A stretch of 64,000 nt of DNA from Alphaproteobacteria bacterium (GTDB taxonomy: Bacteria; Pseudomonadota; Alphaproteobacteria; Caulobacterales; Caulobacteraceae), in assembly GCA_018821435.1 (NCBI GenBank), contig JAHJME010000009.1, forward strand, positions 124,001 through 188,000, written 5' to 3'. Shown in pieces: positions 19,051-28,157 of the stretch (positions are counted from its first letter, which is position 1; the number at the start of each line of letters is the position of its first letter). Below the pieces are notes generated by a model. The model was not told the origin of the DNA and searched no databases. It worked only from the letters and a program-made list of their open reading frames with translations. Both the position numbers and the translations under genes were made by a program.

Positions 19051-19356
19051 GGGGCCATCTCCCTGGGCGCGCGCCGCTTATCGGCGATCAGTTGGCCGAC
19101 CCTATACGCGCGGCGTTCCCGGGAGAAAAGATGACGCTAACGTCAACGTAAGGTTCCGAGGGAATTGGCGGCGTGCGGCCCGCCTTCCAATTCCCCATCT
19201 GCTCGTCATCCTCGGGCTTGTCCCGGGGATCCATCCCTCGGCGGGACGGTCGTGGGAGCGGGCCGCGCGGCGCGGCCCGCCGCATGGCGTTCCGGCGGCT
19301 GAAACATGGATCCCGGGACAAGCCCGAGGATGACGAGCGAGGGAGGTTGGGCGGTT
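19051..19356. other. 306-bp intergenic region with nested palindromes
   Basis: It lies between the acyl-CoA dehydrogenase start and the stop of the TonB-C protein gene. Most of it is the inverted-repeat element at 19202-19337. A second stem, GGGAATTGG/CCAATTCCC, spans 19160-19195. No gene is supported. Confidence 0.7.
19202..19337. repeat. large intergenic inverted repeat (REP-like)
   Basis: The left arm (19202-19234) and right arm (19306-19337) are complementary over about 32 bases with one extra G. Each contains the GTCATCCTCGGGCTTGTCCC core on one strand. The 71-base centre holds a further GC palindrome (GGGCCGCGCGGCGCGGCCC, 19259-19277). Similar palindromes are widespread between genes in alphaproteobacteria. 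It could fold as a long hairpin in RNA. Confidence 0.8.
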
Positions 19357-19737
19357 CTACCGGTCTCCGCTCGACACGATCGAGAACATGATCGGGATAC
19401 GGATGGTGCGGCCGGCGACGGCCGAGCCGTCCGGGGCGTTGGCGGACATCTTGAACAGCGGGGCCAGTTCCAGGGCGGCCATGCCGAACTCCAGGCCGAC
19501 CGGATCCTCGATCTGCACGGCGCAGGCCTTCAAGTCGCCTTCGGCGGCCACCTTGCATTCGAGCAGGACCGCGCCGCTCTTGCCGTTCTGAACCGCCGTG
19601 GGGGGATAGACGTTGGCGATATCCTGGCCGGTGGGCGTGGCGACCCACGTCACCTCGGTCAGATCGGGAGCCGGCGCGGCCTGGATCGCGGACGCCGCGG
19701 AGACCGCCGCCGCGGCCATTGCGATCAGGTGGAGCAT
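19357..19737 (-). CDS. secreted TonB C-terminal-domain protein
   Basis: A 126-residue protein with a signal peptide (about residues 1-20, ending AIQA) followed by one domain of TonB C-terminal type (YPPTAVQNGKSGAVLLECKVAAEGDLKACAVQ). It lacks the membrane anchor and proline-rich spacer of true TonB, so it cannot energise receptors alone. Such stand-alone periplasmic domains are common in Caulobacterales. It is divergent from the neighbouring phosphatase gene, 100 bases away. Confidence 0.7.
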   Translation of the reverse strand: MLHLIAMAAAAVSAASAIQAAPAPDLTEVTWVATPTGQDIANVYPPTAVQNGKSGAVLLECKVAAEGDLKACAVQIEDPVGLEFGMAALELAPLFKMSANAPDGSAVAGRTIRIPIMFSIVSSGDR

Positions 19738-19837
19738 TTCGGTCCCTGGGCTTTGGTTACCCAGGAGTTAAAGCAAGACCCAAGCCAACCGCCAAGCCGC
19801 CTTCCCTTCGCCCCAGGAACACGCCAGACCCGCCCAT

Positions 19838-20569
19838 ATGCCGCGCATCGTCACCTACAATGTCCATCGCTGTGTCGGGAACGACAGGCGCCTCGACGTG
19901 GCCCGCGTGGCCGCGGTGCTGGCGGCGCTGAAGCCCGACATCGTGGCGCTGCAGGAGCTGGACGTGGGCCGCCGCCGCACGGACCGGACGGATCAGGCGC
20001 ACGAGATCGCCCGACGCCTGGAGATGAGCCACCATTTCCACGCCGCGCTGGAGGTCGAGGAGGAACGCTACGGCGACGCTATCCTCACCCGCTATCCCGA
20101 GCGCCTGGTGAAGGTGGGCGCCCTGCCCGGCTACGACCGGATCCGCGCCCTGGAACCCCGCGGCGCGCTCTGGATCGAGGTCGAGATCGACGGTCGCCCG
20201 GTGCAGATCATCAACACCCACCTGGGCCTGGTGCCGCGCGAACAGCAGCTTCAGGCCGCGCACCTGGCCGGTCCGGCCTGGCTGGAGCACGCCCGCTGCC
20301 AAGGACCCGCGATCCTGCTGGGCGACTTCAACGCCACGGCCAGTTCCCTGGTCTACCGCACCCTGACACAGCGCCTGCTGCCCGCGCGGCAACTGGCGAA
20401 ACGCAAGCAGCCCACCTCGACCTTCCCCTCGCAGTTGCCGGTGCTGCGGATCGACCACCTGTTCGTGAGCCGGGGGATCGAGGTGCACGATGTCTCGGCG
20501 CCGTTCGACCCGCTGACCCGCGTGGCGTCGGACCACCTGCCCCTGGTGATGGACTTCGACCTTACCTAG
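19838..20569 (+). CDS. endonuclease/exonuclease/phosphatase-family protein
   Basis: A 243-residue DNase I-fold protein. Family residues are visible: Asn8 (TYNVHRC), Glu40 (LQELD), NTHLGL, GDFNATAS, the RIDHLF motif and the terminal SDHLPLVM. It may be a nuclease or a phosphodiesterase/phosphatase acting on lipids. It is convergent with the phospholipase D gene, and their stop codons share the palindrome CTAG. That neighbour makes a membrane-lipid role worth considering. Confidence 0.85.
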   Translation: MPRIVTYNVHRCVGNDRRLDVARVAAVLAALKPDIVALQELDVGRRRTDRTDQAHEIARRLEMSHHFHAALEVEEERYGDAILTRYPERLVKVGALPGYDRIRALEPRGALWIEVEIDGRPVQIINTHLGLVPREQQLQAAHLAGPAWLEHARCQGPAILLGDFNATASSLVYRTLTQRLLPARQLAKRKQPTSTFPSQLPVLRIDHLFVSRGIEVHDVSAPFDPLTRVASDHLPLVMDFDLT

Positions 20570-22017
20570 CGCCGCGACAACGCGCGGGACTGGGCGAACA
20601 GCCGCTCGCGGCGGCGGCCCAGACGCCAGGCGTCGCCCACGTCGGCGGGATCGCCCAGGTGGTAGGCGGCGATGAACTCTTCCAGCGGCGTGCGGCGGGA
20701 CGGATCGATCGGGTTCAACCGGCCGCTGTCACGGTTCAGCGCCTCGATGGCATGGATGAGCCCGCCACGATCCGCCATCGCCTTGGCCACCGCGTCGCCG
20801 GTGTAGCCGATGAAGTGGCCCACCAGCCGGTCGCGGAAGGCGGCGATATTGCGCCGCTCGTCATCGCTCTCCGCCTCCACCGCCAGCTCGATCTCGGTGT
20901 CGAAGCCGAACGAACGGTTGTTGATGTTGGCCGACCCCACCCGGACGATCCGGTCGTCGAACACGCTGGTCTTGGAGTGGACGATGATGTTCGTCCCCGC
21001 CCGCGTGGTCGGATGGTAGGCGCGGAAGCGGCCATAGACGTCGGACGCCCGCAGCCGCCACACCATCGCGCCGCGCGCATGGTCCATGGTCAGCTGGTCG
21101 AACCAGCTGGGCGACGCGCCCGTCGTCACCAGCACGATGTCCGGGCCGTTTGGCTCGCCCAGGCGCTTGGCCAGCGCCTCGGTGATCACCGGCGAGGTGA
21201 AATACTGGTTCTCCAGATAGATCGTGGTCTTGGCGTCGGCGATGCAGGCCAGGGTCAGCTCGCGGATCTCCTGCACGCAGGGCTGTTTGCGCCAGGCCGG
21301 CTGGGTGCGGGCGATGGAGACCTTCGTGTCCAGCAGATGCGGCGGCACGTGGTCGGGCCACGGGTCGCCGCCGGCGTCCGGCGCGGGCTCGATGAGCGTC
21401 TTGGTGGCATTGAGCCAGCGGGCGCGGAAGTGCTCGCCCAGCGCGCGCGCGGCGTCGCTGTCGACCATCATCATCACTTCGTGCCGGGGCGCGTGGCATT
21501 CCTGGTCGGGCATGATGCGGCGCTGGTCGTCGTCCAGGTGGCCCGGCGTGTCCCAGCGATCGACCGAAATGTCGCCGCCGCCGCAGAACGCCAGCCGATC
21601 GTCGATGATCACCACCTTCTGATGGTGGCAGGCGCCCAATGGCACCTGATCGTCCAGGTGGAATTTCACCGGCGACCCTTGAAACCACTTGCGCGCCTTG
21701 TGCGGGAAAAACTCCTGGCTGGCCGCGATCGGCAGCGCCGATTTCCAGATCAGCAGCCGGATATCCAGCAGGGGCCGCTCCTTCGCCAGCCGCAGCAAGA
21801 CGTGGCCCACCTCGTCGGGGTCGTCCGGCCCGTCGTAGCCGTCGGGGAATAGTCTCGCGCGCGGGTCGAAGCCCCACCCCAGGATCAGGATCGAGCGGCG
21901 CGCCTTCATCATCGCCTCGTAAAGGGCGGTGAAATAGGCCTCGGTATCGACAAGGAACGCGACGCGGTCGGCCTTTTCGGTCCGCCAGCAGGTCTCGCCG
22001 GGGGTCAGAACACTCAT
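20566..22017 (-). CDS. phospholipase D / cardiolipin-synthase-like protein
   Basis: A 483-residue protein with two HKD motifs: HHQKVVIIDDRLAFCGG in the N-terminal half and HSKTSVFDDRIVRVGSANINNRS in the C-terminal half. These define the PLD superfamily (phospholipase D, cardiolipin synthase). No signal peptide is visible. The ATG at 22017 (MSVLTPGE) is preferred over an upstream TTG. It lies opposite the DNase I-fold gene. Confidence 0.88.
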   Translation of the reverse strand: MSVLTPGETCWRTEKADRVAFLVDTEAYFTALYEAMMKARRSILILGWGFDPRARLFPDGYDGPDDPDEVGHVLLRLAKERPLLDIRLLIWKSALPIAASQEFFPHKARKWFQGSPVKFHLDDQVPLGACHHQKVVIIDDRLAFCGGGDISVDRWDTPGHLDDDQRRIMPDQECHAPRHEVMMMVDSDAARALGEHFRARWLNATKTLIEPAPDAGGDPWPDHVPPHLLDTKVSIARTQPAWRKQPCVQEIRELTLACIADAKTTIYLENQYFTSPVITEALAKRLGEPNGPDIVLVTTGASPSWFDQLTMDHARGAMVWRLRASDVYGRFRAYHPTTRAGTNIIVHSKTSVFDDRIVRVGSANINNRSFGFDTEIELAVEAESDDERRNIAAFRDRLVGHFIGYTGDAVAKAMADRGGLIHAIEALNRDSGRLNPIDPSRRTPLEEFIAAYHLGDPADVGDAWRLGRRRERLFAQSRALSRR

Positions 22018-22110
22018 CGACGCCCTCGCCTCGGCTACCTTGGTCAAACCCTATGGCGCAGCTTGGGTTCCGGACAAAGCGCCGACGCGGCGGCTGGAGA
22101 CCCTTCAGAC

Positions 22111-22143
22111 AAAAAAGAAGCGCGTCAGCTTTCGCTGACGCGC
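22111..22143 (-). terminator. intrinsic terminator of the small secreted-protein gene
   Basis: GCGCGTCAGC (22120-22129) pairs with GCTGACGCGC (22134-22143) around a TTTC loop. Read on the minus strand, the stem is followed by a T-rich run (22111-22116). It lies about 30 bases beyond the stop at 22175. Confidence 0.88.
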
Positions 22144-22174
22144 CGGCTGGGGATGCCGAAAGTTGGCTTGGGAT

Positions 22175-22510
22175 CTATTGCTTGGCGACGTCGGTCGCAG
22201 GGCCGACGTAGGCCTGGCAGGCGGTGGTGAGCTCGGTGGTCAGGCGCTCCTTGCGGTCGGCGCTCCGGGCTTCCTTGCGGGCGCGCTGGAACTCCTCGTC
22301 GCCGCGAACGACGATGTACGACGCGCGGGCGCCGCGCTCGGCCTTGATGAAGCTGGTGAGGGCCGCGGGATCGACCACGCCGTCGATGCTGGTGGCCAGA
22401 CCCTTGCAACGGTTGGCCTTCAGATAGTCGACGTCGCTGACCTTGTCGGACGCGGACGCGGCGCCAGCGGCGAAAGTAGCGGCGACCAGCGCGATGACTG
22501 CAAACTTCAT
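22175..22510 (-). CDS. small secreted protein of unknown function
   Basis: A 111-residue protein starting MKFAVIALVAATFAAGAASA, a clear signal peptide ending near residue 20. The mature part is charged and helical, with two cysteines (in NRCKGL and TTACQAY) that could form a disulfide. I do not recognise the family. It has its own strong terminator, so it is probably a stand-alone, well-expressed gene. Confidence 0.75.
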   Translation of the reverse strand: MKFAVIALVAATFAAGAASASDKVSDVDYLKANRCKGLATSIDGVVDPAALTSFIKAERGARASYIVVRGDEEFQRARKEARSADRKERLTTELTTACQAYVGPATDVAKQ

Positions 22511-22681
22511 GAGAATTTCTCCCTCAAAACCTGCGCCCAAACTGCCCAACGCCTCCGATCAACTCAAATGAACAAGCGGCAATGTTCAGTATTCGTGGAT
22601 TAATATTCAGTCATGATACATGGATGTTACGTAGATGATAAACGACTTGTAATAAACCGGTCACTCACGTCACAAGTCGGC

Positions 22682-23107
22682 ATGGCGAAGCTTGAACCCA
22701 AACTGGACGCCGACGGCGTCAACGCGCTGCTCCGCACCGCCTTTCCGGGCATGAACCAAGCGGCCACGATCCTGGTGACCGAGGTCGGGCCGGGGCGCCT
22801 GCACATGGTCGCGCCCTATCGCGACGGTCTGCTACGGCCGGGCGGCGTCATCTCGGGGCCGACGCTGATGTCGCTGGCCGACAGCGCCGCCTACGCCCTT
22901 GTGCTGGCCCACATCGGCGACCAGTTGATGGCGGTGACCTCGCAACTGAACATGAGCTTCCTGCGCGGCTGCCAACCCGGCGACATCCATGCCGAGGCGC
23001 AGATGCTGCGGCTGGGCCGCCGGCTGGCGGTCTGCGACATCCGGCTCTGGACCGAAGGCCCCGACCGGCTGGCGGCCCAGGCCAACGTCACCTACGCTAT
23101 CCCGTGA
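22682..23107 (+). CDS. PaaI-family hotdog thioesterase
   Basis: A 141-residue hotdog-fold protein with the PaaI/DUF4442 pattern: PYRDGLLRPGGVISGPTLMSLADSA followed by TSQLNMSFLRG. Such enzymes hydrolyse acyl- or aryl-CoA thioesters. The ATG at 22682 starts the recognisable domain. The 130 bases upstream are AT-rich and hold a partial copy (22645-22655, ACTTGTAATAA) of the motif found in the 30-49 kb island. The downstream DUF1289 gene overlaps its stop (TGATG). Confidence 0.85.
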   Translation: MAKLEPKLDADGVNALLRTAFPGMNQAATILVTEVGPGRLHMVAPYRDGLLRPGGVISGPTLMSLADSAAYALVLAHIGDQLMAVTSQLNMSFLRGCQPGDIHAEAQMLRLGRRLAVCDIRLWTEGPDRLAAQANVTYAIP

Positions 23108-23331
23108 TGACGGTTTCTCCGGAAAGAACCGCCCCCCCGGCCCCGATCAAGACGCCCTGCATCAAGGTCTGCGTCATCGATGGCGAGAGCGGGCTGTGCC
23201 TGGGCTGCTTTCGCAAGCTCAGCGAGGTGGCGGGCTGGGGCCGGCTGACCGACGACGAGCGCGACCGCATCCTGGCCGAACTGCCCGACCGCCGCGGCCT
23301 GGTCCGTCCTGAAAAGCTGGCGATGTTCTAG
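23107..23331 (+). CDS. DUF1289 small cysteine-rich protein
   Basis: A 74-residue protein with the DUF1289 core (TPCIKVCVIDGESGLCLGCFRK): four cysteines that probably bind a metal. The family is found widely in proteobacteria and has no proven function. The ATG overlaps the thioesterase stop by one base, so the two are translationally coupled. Confidence 0.85.
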   Translation: MTVSPERTAPPAPIKTPCIKVCVIDGESGLCLGCFRKLSEVAGWGRLTDDERDRILAELPDRRGLVRPEKLAMF

Positions 23332-23451
23332 GGCCTTGCCGCCCGCCGTTCAGGAACAGGAAACCCTGCCTGTTCACGGCTTCCAAACCCCACCCGACGT
23401 AGCTTGGCCCCAACGAGACAGGCCAGAAGGCCGCTACCTTTGGTGATCTAG

Positions 23452-23973
23452 GTGTCTTCTTTCGGCAAATTCGCCATCGTGGCGGGCATGTCGGCGCTGC
23501 TCAGCGCCTGCGCCGTCACGGCGATCAGCCCCCAGCCGCTGCGGATCGCGCGGCTCGAGGCGCAAGGCTTCGCTTCCGGTTCGCCGCAACCCGGTTCGGG
23601 CGCGGTGTCCAAGGCGGCCGACGGCCACTTCTGGGCCGACGCCCAGGTGAACGGCACGGCGGGTCCGACGCAGAACGTCCACTTCCTGGTCGACACCGGC
23701 GCCACCGCCGTGGCCCTGACCCCGGAAGACGCCGAGAAGCTCGGGATCAAGGCGACCGACCTGAAGTACGCCCACAACGTCACCACCGCCGGCGGCAACG
23801 CCCGCGCGGCGGCCGTGACCCTGGCCTCGATCTCGATCAACGGCGCCAAGCTGGAGAACGTGCAGGCGCTGGTGGTGTCCGACGGCCTCGACGTCTCGCT
23901 GCTGGGGATGAGCTACCTAGGCCGCCTCACCCGCTTCGAGGCCACGCGCGACACGCTTCGCTTCGAGCCCTGA
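23452..23973 (+). CDS. retropepsin-like aspartic protease, probable lipoprotein
   Basis: A 173-residue protein starting at a GTG. A hydrophobic N-terminus ends in a lipobox (LLSAC, Cys20), suggesting membrane anchoring. The mature domain is a clan AA aspartic protease (TIGR02281-like): the active-site motif is VDTGATAVAL, and GLDVSLLGMSYL matches the family's conserved C-terminal strand. Active enzymes are dimers. Its 3' end overlaps the convergent dus gene by 57 bases. Confidence 0.82.
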   Translation: MSSFGKFAIVAGMSALLSACAVTAISPQPLRIARLEAQGFASGSPQPGSGAVSKAADGHFWADAQVNGTAGPTQNVHFLVDTGATAVALTPEDAEKLGIKATDLKYAHNVTTAGGNARAAAVTLASISINGAKLENVQALVVSDGLDVSLLGMSYLGRLTRFEATRDTLRFEP

Positions 23974-24963
23974 TCGCACCGCCGCCAGGGCCTGGTCGAT
24001 CACCTCCAGGCCCGCCCCCGGTTTCACACCGTCGACGGTGAGGATGCGCCGCCAGGTCCGTGCGCCCGGCAGGCCGTGGAACAGGCCCAGCATGTGCCGC
24101 GTCATCGCCGCCATGTGTGTGCCCCGCGCCAGTTCCGACGCCACATAATCCTTGTAGGCCTCGACCGCCGCGAACGGATCGACCGCCTCGCCATCGCCGA
24201 AGATCCGCGCATCGGCCTCCGCCAGGATCGCCGGCGTATGATAGGCGGCCCGGCCCAGCATCACGCCGTCGACGTGTTTGAGATGCTCTTCCGCCTCGTC
24301 CAGCGATCCGATCCCGCCGTTGATCACGATGGTCAGGTCCGGCCGCTCGCGCTTCAGCCGCCAGACCAGCGGATAGTTCAGCGGCGGCACGTCGCGGTTC
24401 TCCTTGGGCGACAGGCCTTTCAACAGCGCCTTGCGGGCGTGGACCACGAACAGTTTCACCCCGGCCTGGGCCGACAGCTCCACCAGCCGGAACAGGCTTT
24501 CGTCTGGATCCTGATCGTCGACGCCGATGCGGCATTTCACCGTCACCGGGATCTTCACCGCCGCGCCCATGGCCGCCATGCACTCGGCGACCAGCTCCGG
24601 CTCGCGCATCAGGCAGGCGCCGAAGCGGCCTGACTGCACCCGGTCCGACGGGCAGCCGACGTTCAGATTGATCTCGTCATAACCCTCGGCCTCGCCCAGC
24701 CGCGCGGCCTGCGCCAAGTCCGCCGGATCCGACCCGCCCAGCTGCAGCGCCACCGGATGCTCCCGGGGGCTGAACGCCAACAGCCGCGCCCGATCGCCAT
24801 GCAGGATCGCCCCGGTCGTCAGCATCTCCGTGTAGAGCAGACTGCGCCCGGTCAGCATCCGATGCAGGACCCGGCAATGCCGATCCGTCCAGTCCATCAT
24901 GGGGGCGACGGAAAGACGGTAGCTAAGATACTGGTTTTTTATGGGAATTTTCGACGAAATCAT
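23917..24963 (-). CDS. dusA: tRNA-dihydrouridine synthase (DusA-like)
   Basis: A 348-residue FMN-dependent enzyme that reduces uridine to dihydrouridine in the tRNA D-loop. Signature segments are SVAPMMDWTDRHCR at the N-terminus, the catalytic Cys104 in NVGCPSDRVQ, VKCRIGVDD and the C-terminal helical domain (HMLGLFHGLPGARTWRR). The LAPMMDWTD-type start and overall length fit the DusA (U20/U20a) subgroup. The ATG at 24963 is chosen because the longer open reading contains no family sequence. Confidence 0.93.
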   Translation of the reverse strand: MISSKIPIKNQYLSYRLSVAPMMDWTDRHCRVLHRMLTGRSLLYTEMLTTGAILHGDRARLLAFSPREHPVALQLGGSDPADLAQAARLGEAEGYDEINLNVGCPSDRVQSGRFGACLMREPELVAECMAAMGAAVKIPVTVKCRIGVDDQDPDESLFRLVELSAQAGVKLFVVHARKALLKGLSPKENRDVPPLNYPLVWRLKRERPDLTIVINGGIGSLDEAEEHLKHVDGVMLGRAAYHTPAILAEADARIFGDGEAVDPFAAVEAYKDYVASELARGTHMAAMTRHMLGLFHGLPGARTWRRILTVDGVKPGAGLEVIDQALAAVRSGLEAKRVARGLEAGEAA

Positions 24964-25097
24964 GCCGTTGAGGGGCTGTACGGGTTCGCGCGCGATTTCA
25001 TGCGCTCGCATAATATCATGCGCAGCGCCCCCCGGCAGCCCCGAGGCCTCGCTATCGCGGGCGACAACGCTGCCGGCTTGCGCTCCGCGGCGTCTTC

Positions 25098-26465
25098 CTA
25101 CCCTTGCTCGGCGGCCTCCAACGTCGCGACCTGCCGGACGTAGGCGTCGGCGTCGAACTTCTTGAAGGTGTTGGCGCCCATCGACCGCACCGTGCCGAAC
25201 ACCGGCTGCGGCCCCCAGGGGCGGTCGTGCAGGCCGAACAGCCAGCCGACGTTGGTGAACGAGTTCGGGTCGCGGCCGTCCAGGAACCAGCGGTTGTTCA
25301 GCGCCAGCGTGGTCTCGAACGCCTCCTCCGGGCCGGCCGACCATTGAAGGATCTTCTTCCCCCAGTACATGCGCAGGTGGTTGTGCATGTAGCCGGTGGC
25401 CAGCATCTCGCGCATGGCCGCGTTCCAGTAGGGATCGTGGGTCTCCGCCGCCTCGAACTGCGCGCGGCCGTACAGGTGGGGGCGTGGATCGCCGGCGTGG
25501 TCGGCCAGGGTCTTGCGCGCCCACTCCGGCAGGATGTCGTAGGTGTCGTAGCCGGGTTCGTAGAAGGCGTGGTTCATGGCCAGCTCACGCCGCACGATCA
25601 GCTCCTCCAGATAGCTGGCGCGGCTGTCCGAGGCCGGCGCGCGGCGGACCGCCAGGGCGATCTCCACCGGCGAGATCTGGCCGAAGTGCAGGTAGGGGCT
25701 CATGTGCGAGGCGACGCCCGCCTCCGGCTTGCCCCGCTCCGCGCCATACCGCGGCAGCGCGTCCGCGATGAAGGCCTCCAGCCGCGCGCGGGCCGCGCCC
25801 TCCCCGGCGACAAAGCGGCGCACCGGCCCCACCGTGGCGTCGATCTTCAGGCCCGCCAGCACCTTGGGCACATCGTCCAGATCCACGTCGCTGGTTATCG
25901 TCAGGTGGTCGGCGCGACGGCGGACGGCGCGGGACTCGAGTTGGTCGAGATGATCGTCCCAAATCCGGTGGATCCGCGGCCGGATGGTGCGGGCGGCGTA
26001 TTCATGCTTCTGGGTCACCGCCTCCACCGGAACCACGACGTCGCCCTCGATCTGCACCAGCCGGCGGTCCAGCCCCTCGACGAGCTTGGCGCGCCAGGTG
26101 CGCTGGATCTTCAGATAGCCCCGGTCGCAAACCACCAGCGCCGCGTCGGCGGCCAGCTGGCGCGCCAGGTCATGCGGCGGCGACTTGCGGATCACGAAGC
26201 CGACGCCCCGCGCGGTCAGCCGGCGCCGGACCTCGGCCAGGCCGCGCAACATGAAGTCGTAGTGCCGGGCGTTGGCTTCGGGGAAGGCGGCCAGGCCGAA
26301 GCAGACCAGCACGGGCAGGTTCAACGCATTGGCCTGCTCCAAGGCATATTCCAGCGCCGGGTTGAATTCCGCCCGCTGGGACTGCTGCATCCAGTAGAGG
26401 ACGTACGACGCCTCCGCGCGCGGCGGGGCGTCGACCAGGATTTTGAGGCGTGCGGCTGAGATCAA
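25098..26465 (-). CDS. class II CPD photolyase (deoxyribodipyrimidine photo-lyase)
   Basis: A FAD-dependent DNA repair enzyme of 455 residues that splits cyclobutane pyrimidine dimers using blue light. The class II opening SYVLYWMQQSQRAEFNPALEYA is clear. C-terminal FAD-binding and tryptophan-rich segments include SPYLHFGQISPVEIAL, MLATGYMHNHLRMYWGKKIL and NNRWFLDGRDPNSFTNVGW. The start codon appears to be TTG, since no ATG precedes the conserved N-terminus. It is divergent from the SDR gene 34 bases away, sharing one promoter region. Confidence 0.9.
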   Translation of the reverse strand: MISAARLKILVDAPPRAEASYVLYWMQQSQRAEFNPALEYALEQANALNLPVLVCFGLAAFPEANARHYDFMLRGLAEVRRRLTARGVGFVIRKSPPHDLARQLAADAALVVCDRGYLKIQRTWRAKLVEGLDRRLVQIEGDVVVPVEAVTQKHEYAARTIRPRIHRIWDDHLDQLESRAVRRRADHLTITSDVDLDDVPKVLAGLKIDATVGPVRRFVAGEGAARARLEAFIADALPRYGAERGKPEAGVASHMSPYLHFGQISPVEIALAVRRAPASDSRASYLEELIVRRELAMNHAFYEPGYDTYDILPEWARKTLADHAGDPRPHLYGRAQFEAAETHDPYWNAAMREMLATGYMHNHLRMYWGKKILQWSAGPEEAFETTLALNNRWFLDGRDPNSFTNVGWLFGLHDRPWGPQPVFGTVRSMGANTFKKFDADAYVRQVATLEAAEQG

Positions 26466-26499
26466 CTTCGCTTACCGATTGGGGGCTGACGGCGGGTTC

Positions 26500-27198
26500 A
26501 TGACAGCTTTTCCGGAGCCGTTCGAGGCGGTGGTGGTGGGCGCATCCGGTGGTATCGGCGCGGCGCTGGCGGCGCGACTGGATAACGACACGCGGGTCCG
26601 TCGGGTCCATCGCTTCGCGCGCGGCACGCCCGTCCCCCTGGACCTGACGGACGAGGCGTCGATCGCCGCGGCGGCCGCGACGGTCGGCGAGCCCCGGCTG
26701 GTGATCCTCGCGACCGGGCTTTTGCACGACGCCGATCAAGGGCCGGAGAAGCGCATGGCCGACCTGGACCCCGCGCACCTGGCGCGGAGCTTCCAGGTGA
26801 ACGCCATCGGCCCGGCCCTGGTGCTGAAGCACTTCGCGCCGAAAATTCCGCGTCAGGGCAAGGCGGTCCTGGCGGTGCTGACCGCGCGGGTGGGCTCCAT
26901 CGCCGACAACCGGCTGGGCGGGTGGTACGGCTACCGGTCGTCAAAGGCCGCCGCCAACCAGATCGTCCGAACCACCGCCGTTGAACTGGCGGCGCGGCGC
27001 CGGGACGCCATCTGCGTGTCACTGCACCCTGGAACGGTCGAAACGCCGCTGTCCGCGCCGTTCCAGCGGGGTGTGGCCCGCGACCGGCTGTTCACCCCCG
27101 CGTTCGCGGCAGAGCGGCTGATGGCGGTGATCGATGGTCTGGCGCCAAGCGACACCAGCGGGTTCTTAGCCTGGGACGGACAGCCGATCGCGTTCTGA
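26500..27198 (+). CDS. short-chain dehydrogenase (CsgA/C-factor-like)
   Basis: A 232-residue Rossmann-fold SDR: cofactor motif VVGASGGIGAAL and catalytic Tyr-x3-Lys in YGYRSSKAA. The overall pattern, including HPGTVETPLSAPFQ near the C-terminus, resembles the C-factor/CsgA-like group. The ATG at 26500 follows a purine-rich GGCGGG. Divergent pairing with the photolyase is shared with other proteobacteria from memory, but a functional link is unproven. Confidence 0.85.
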   Translation: MTAFPEPFEAVVVGASGGIGAALAARLDNDTRVRRVHRFARGTPVPLDLTDEASIAAAAATVGEPRLVILATGLLHDADQGPEKRMADLDPAHLARSFQVNAIGPALVLKHFAPKIPRQGKAVLAVLTARVGSIADNRLGGWYGYRSSKAAANQIVRTTAVELAARRRDAICVSLHPGTVETPLSAPFQRGVARDRLFTPAFAAERLMAVIDGLAPSDTSGFLAWDGQPIAF

Positions 27199-27352
27199 TC
27201 TCTCCGCGACGCGGCCGGCGCGTAGACCGGAGCCGTCGCAAACAGGTGACACCCGTCGAATTCTCTTCGCCCGGATGGAGCCATTCCCGCCGGCGGCCAT
27301 TCCGCTGAACGTCGGAAACACGACAGTTCGCGTAACCGCCGGGGGATTATCG

Positions 27353-27745
27353 ATGAGCAACGCGCCAGAGCGCCCCAGAATCCTGCTGGCCGACGACGAG
27401 GTCCTGGTTCGAAACCTCCTCCAGGAGGTCCTGGAAGAGGCCGGCTACGAGGTCGTCACCGCCGCGACGGGCGCGGAAGCGCTTGCGCGGCTGGAGGAGG
27501 GCGACGCGTTCACCGGCCTGGTGACCGATATCAACTTCGGCGGCCCGCCGGTGGGATGGGAGGTCGCGACCCGGGCGCGGGAGCTTCAGACCAGCATTGC
27601 GGTGGTCTACATGACCGGCGACAGCGCCCACGAATGGAGCGCCCATGGGGTTCCGCAAAGCACGGTCATCGGCAAGCCGTTCGCGCCCTCGCAGATCACC
27701 GTCGCCCTGGCCTCAATGCTCAACACCACCGACGGGCCGACCTGA
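27353..27745 (+). CDS. single-domain response regulator
   Basis: A 130-residue CheY-like receiver with no output domain. Asp14/Asp15 in the acidic pocket, the phospho-acceptor Asp59 (VTDINFGG), the Thr in MTGDS and Lys108 (IGKPF) are all in place. It could relay phosphate from a hybrid kinase; the nearest kinase gene is at 28416-30494. The ATG at 27353 lies shortly after a GGGGGA ribosome-binding site. Confidence 0.88.
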   Translation: MSNAPERPRILLADDEVLVRNLLQEVLEEAGYEVVTAATGAEALARLEEGDAFTGLVTDINFGGPPVGWEVATRARELQTSIAVVYMTGDSAHEWSAHGVPQSTVIGKPFAPSQITVALASMLNTTDGPT

Positions 27746-27781
27746 CGCTCGCCGAGGCGGCGATCGCGAAACGGCGCAGCG

Positions 27782-28018
27782 TCAGCCGAGCTGGGTCAGC
27801 AGGGCGCGCAGTTGCGGCTCGATGGTGGCCAGCGACGGCGTGGCGCGGAGCCAGGCGTCTGCGGCCATGATCTTTTCCCGAGCCGCGGGGGGCCATTCCT
27901 CCACCCGCTTCAGCACCGACAACACCTCCTGCGCGCGACGCCGCGGATCGGGCGCCGACACGAGGGTGCGGACAAGCTTGCGGGCTTCCACAAGGGCGTG
28001 CTGATGGCTGCCGGACAT
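27782..28018 (-). CDS. small helical protein of unknown function
   Basis: A 78-residue, charged, probably all-helical protein (MSGSHQHALVEARKLVRTL). It is convergent with the response-regulator gene. I do not recognise it. It is supported by a plausible start and by being the only sizeable reading frame in this stretch with balanced composition. Confidence 0.5.
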   Translation of the reverse strand: MSGSHQHALVEARKLVRTLVSAPDPRRRAQEVLSVLKRVEEWPPAAREKIMAADAWLRATPSLATIEPQLRALLTQLG

Positions 28019-28157
28019 TATCGCTTTCTGAATCGGAGGTGATGGCGGCGCGCGGGCGCCTGCTGCGACGGTATCGGTCGATGCTAGCCGCCGCGCAAGA
28101 GTTGCTGACCTTGTCTTGTTGCAACAGATTGGTTTGCCCTGGCTGAACGAGGTGTGC

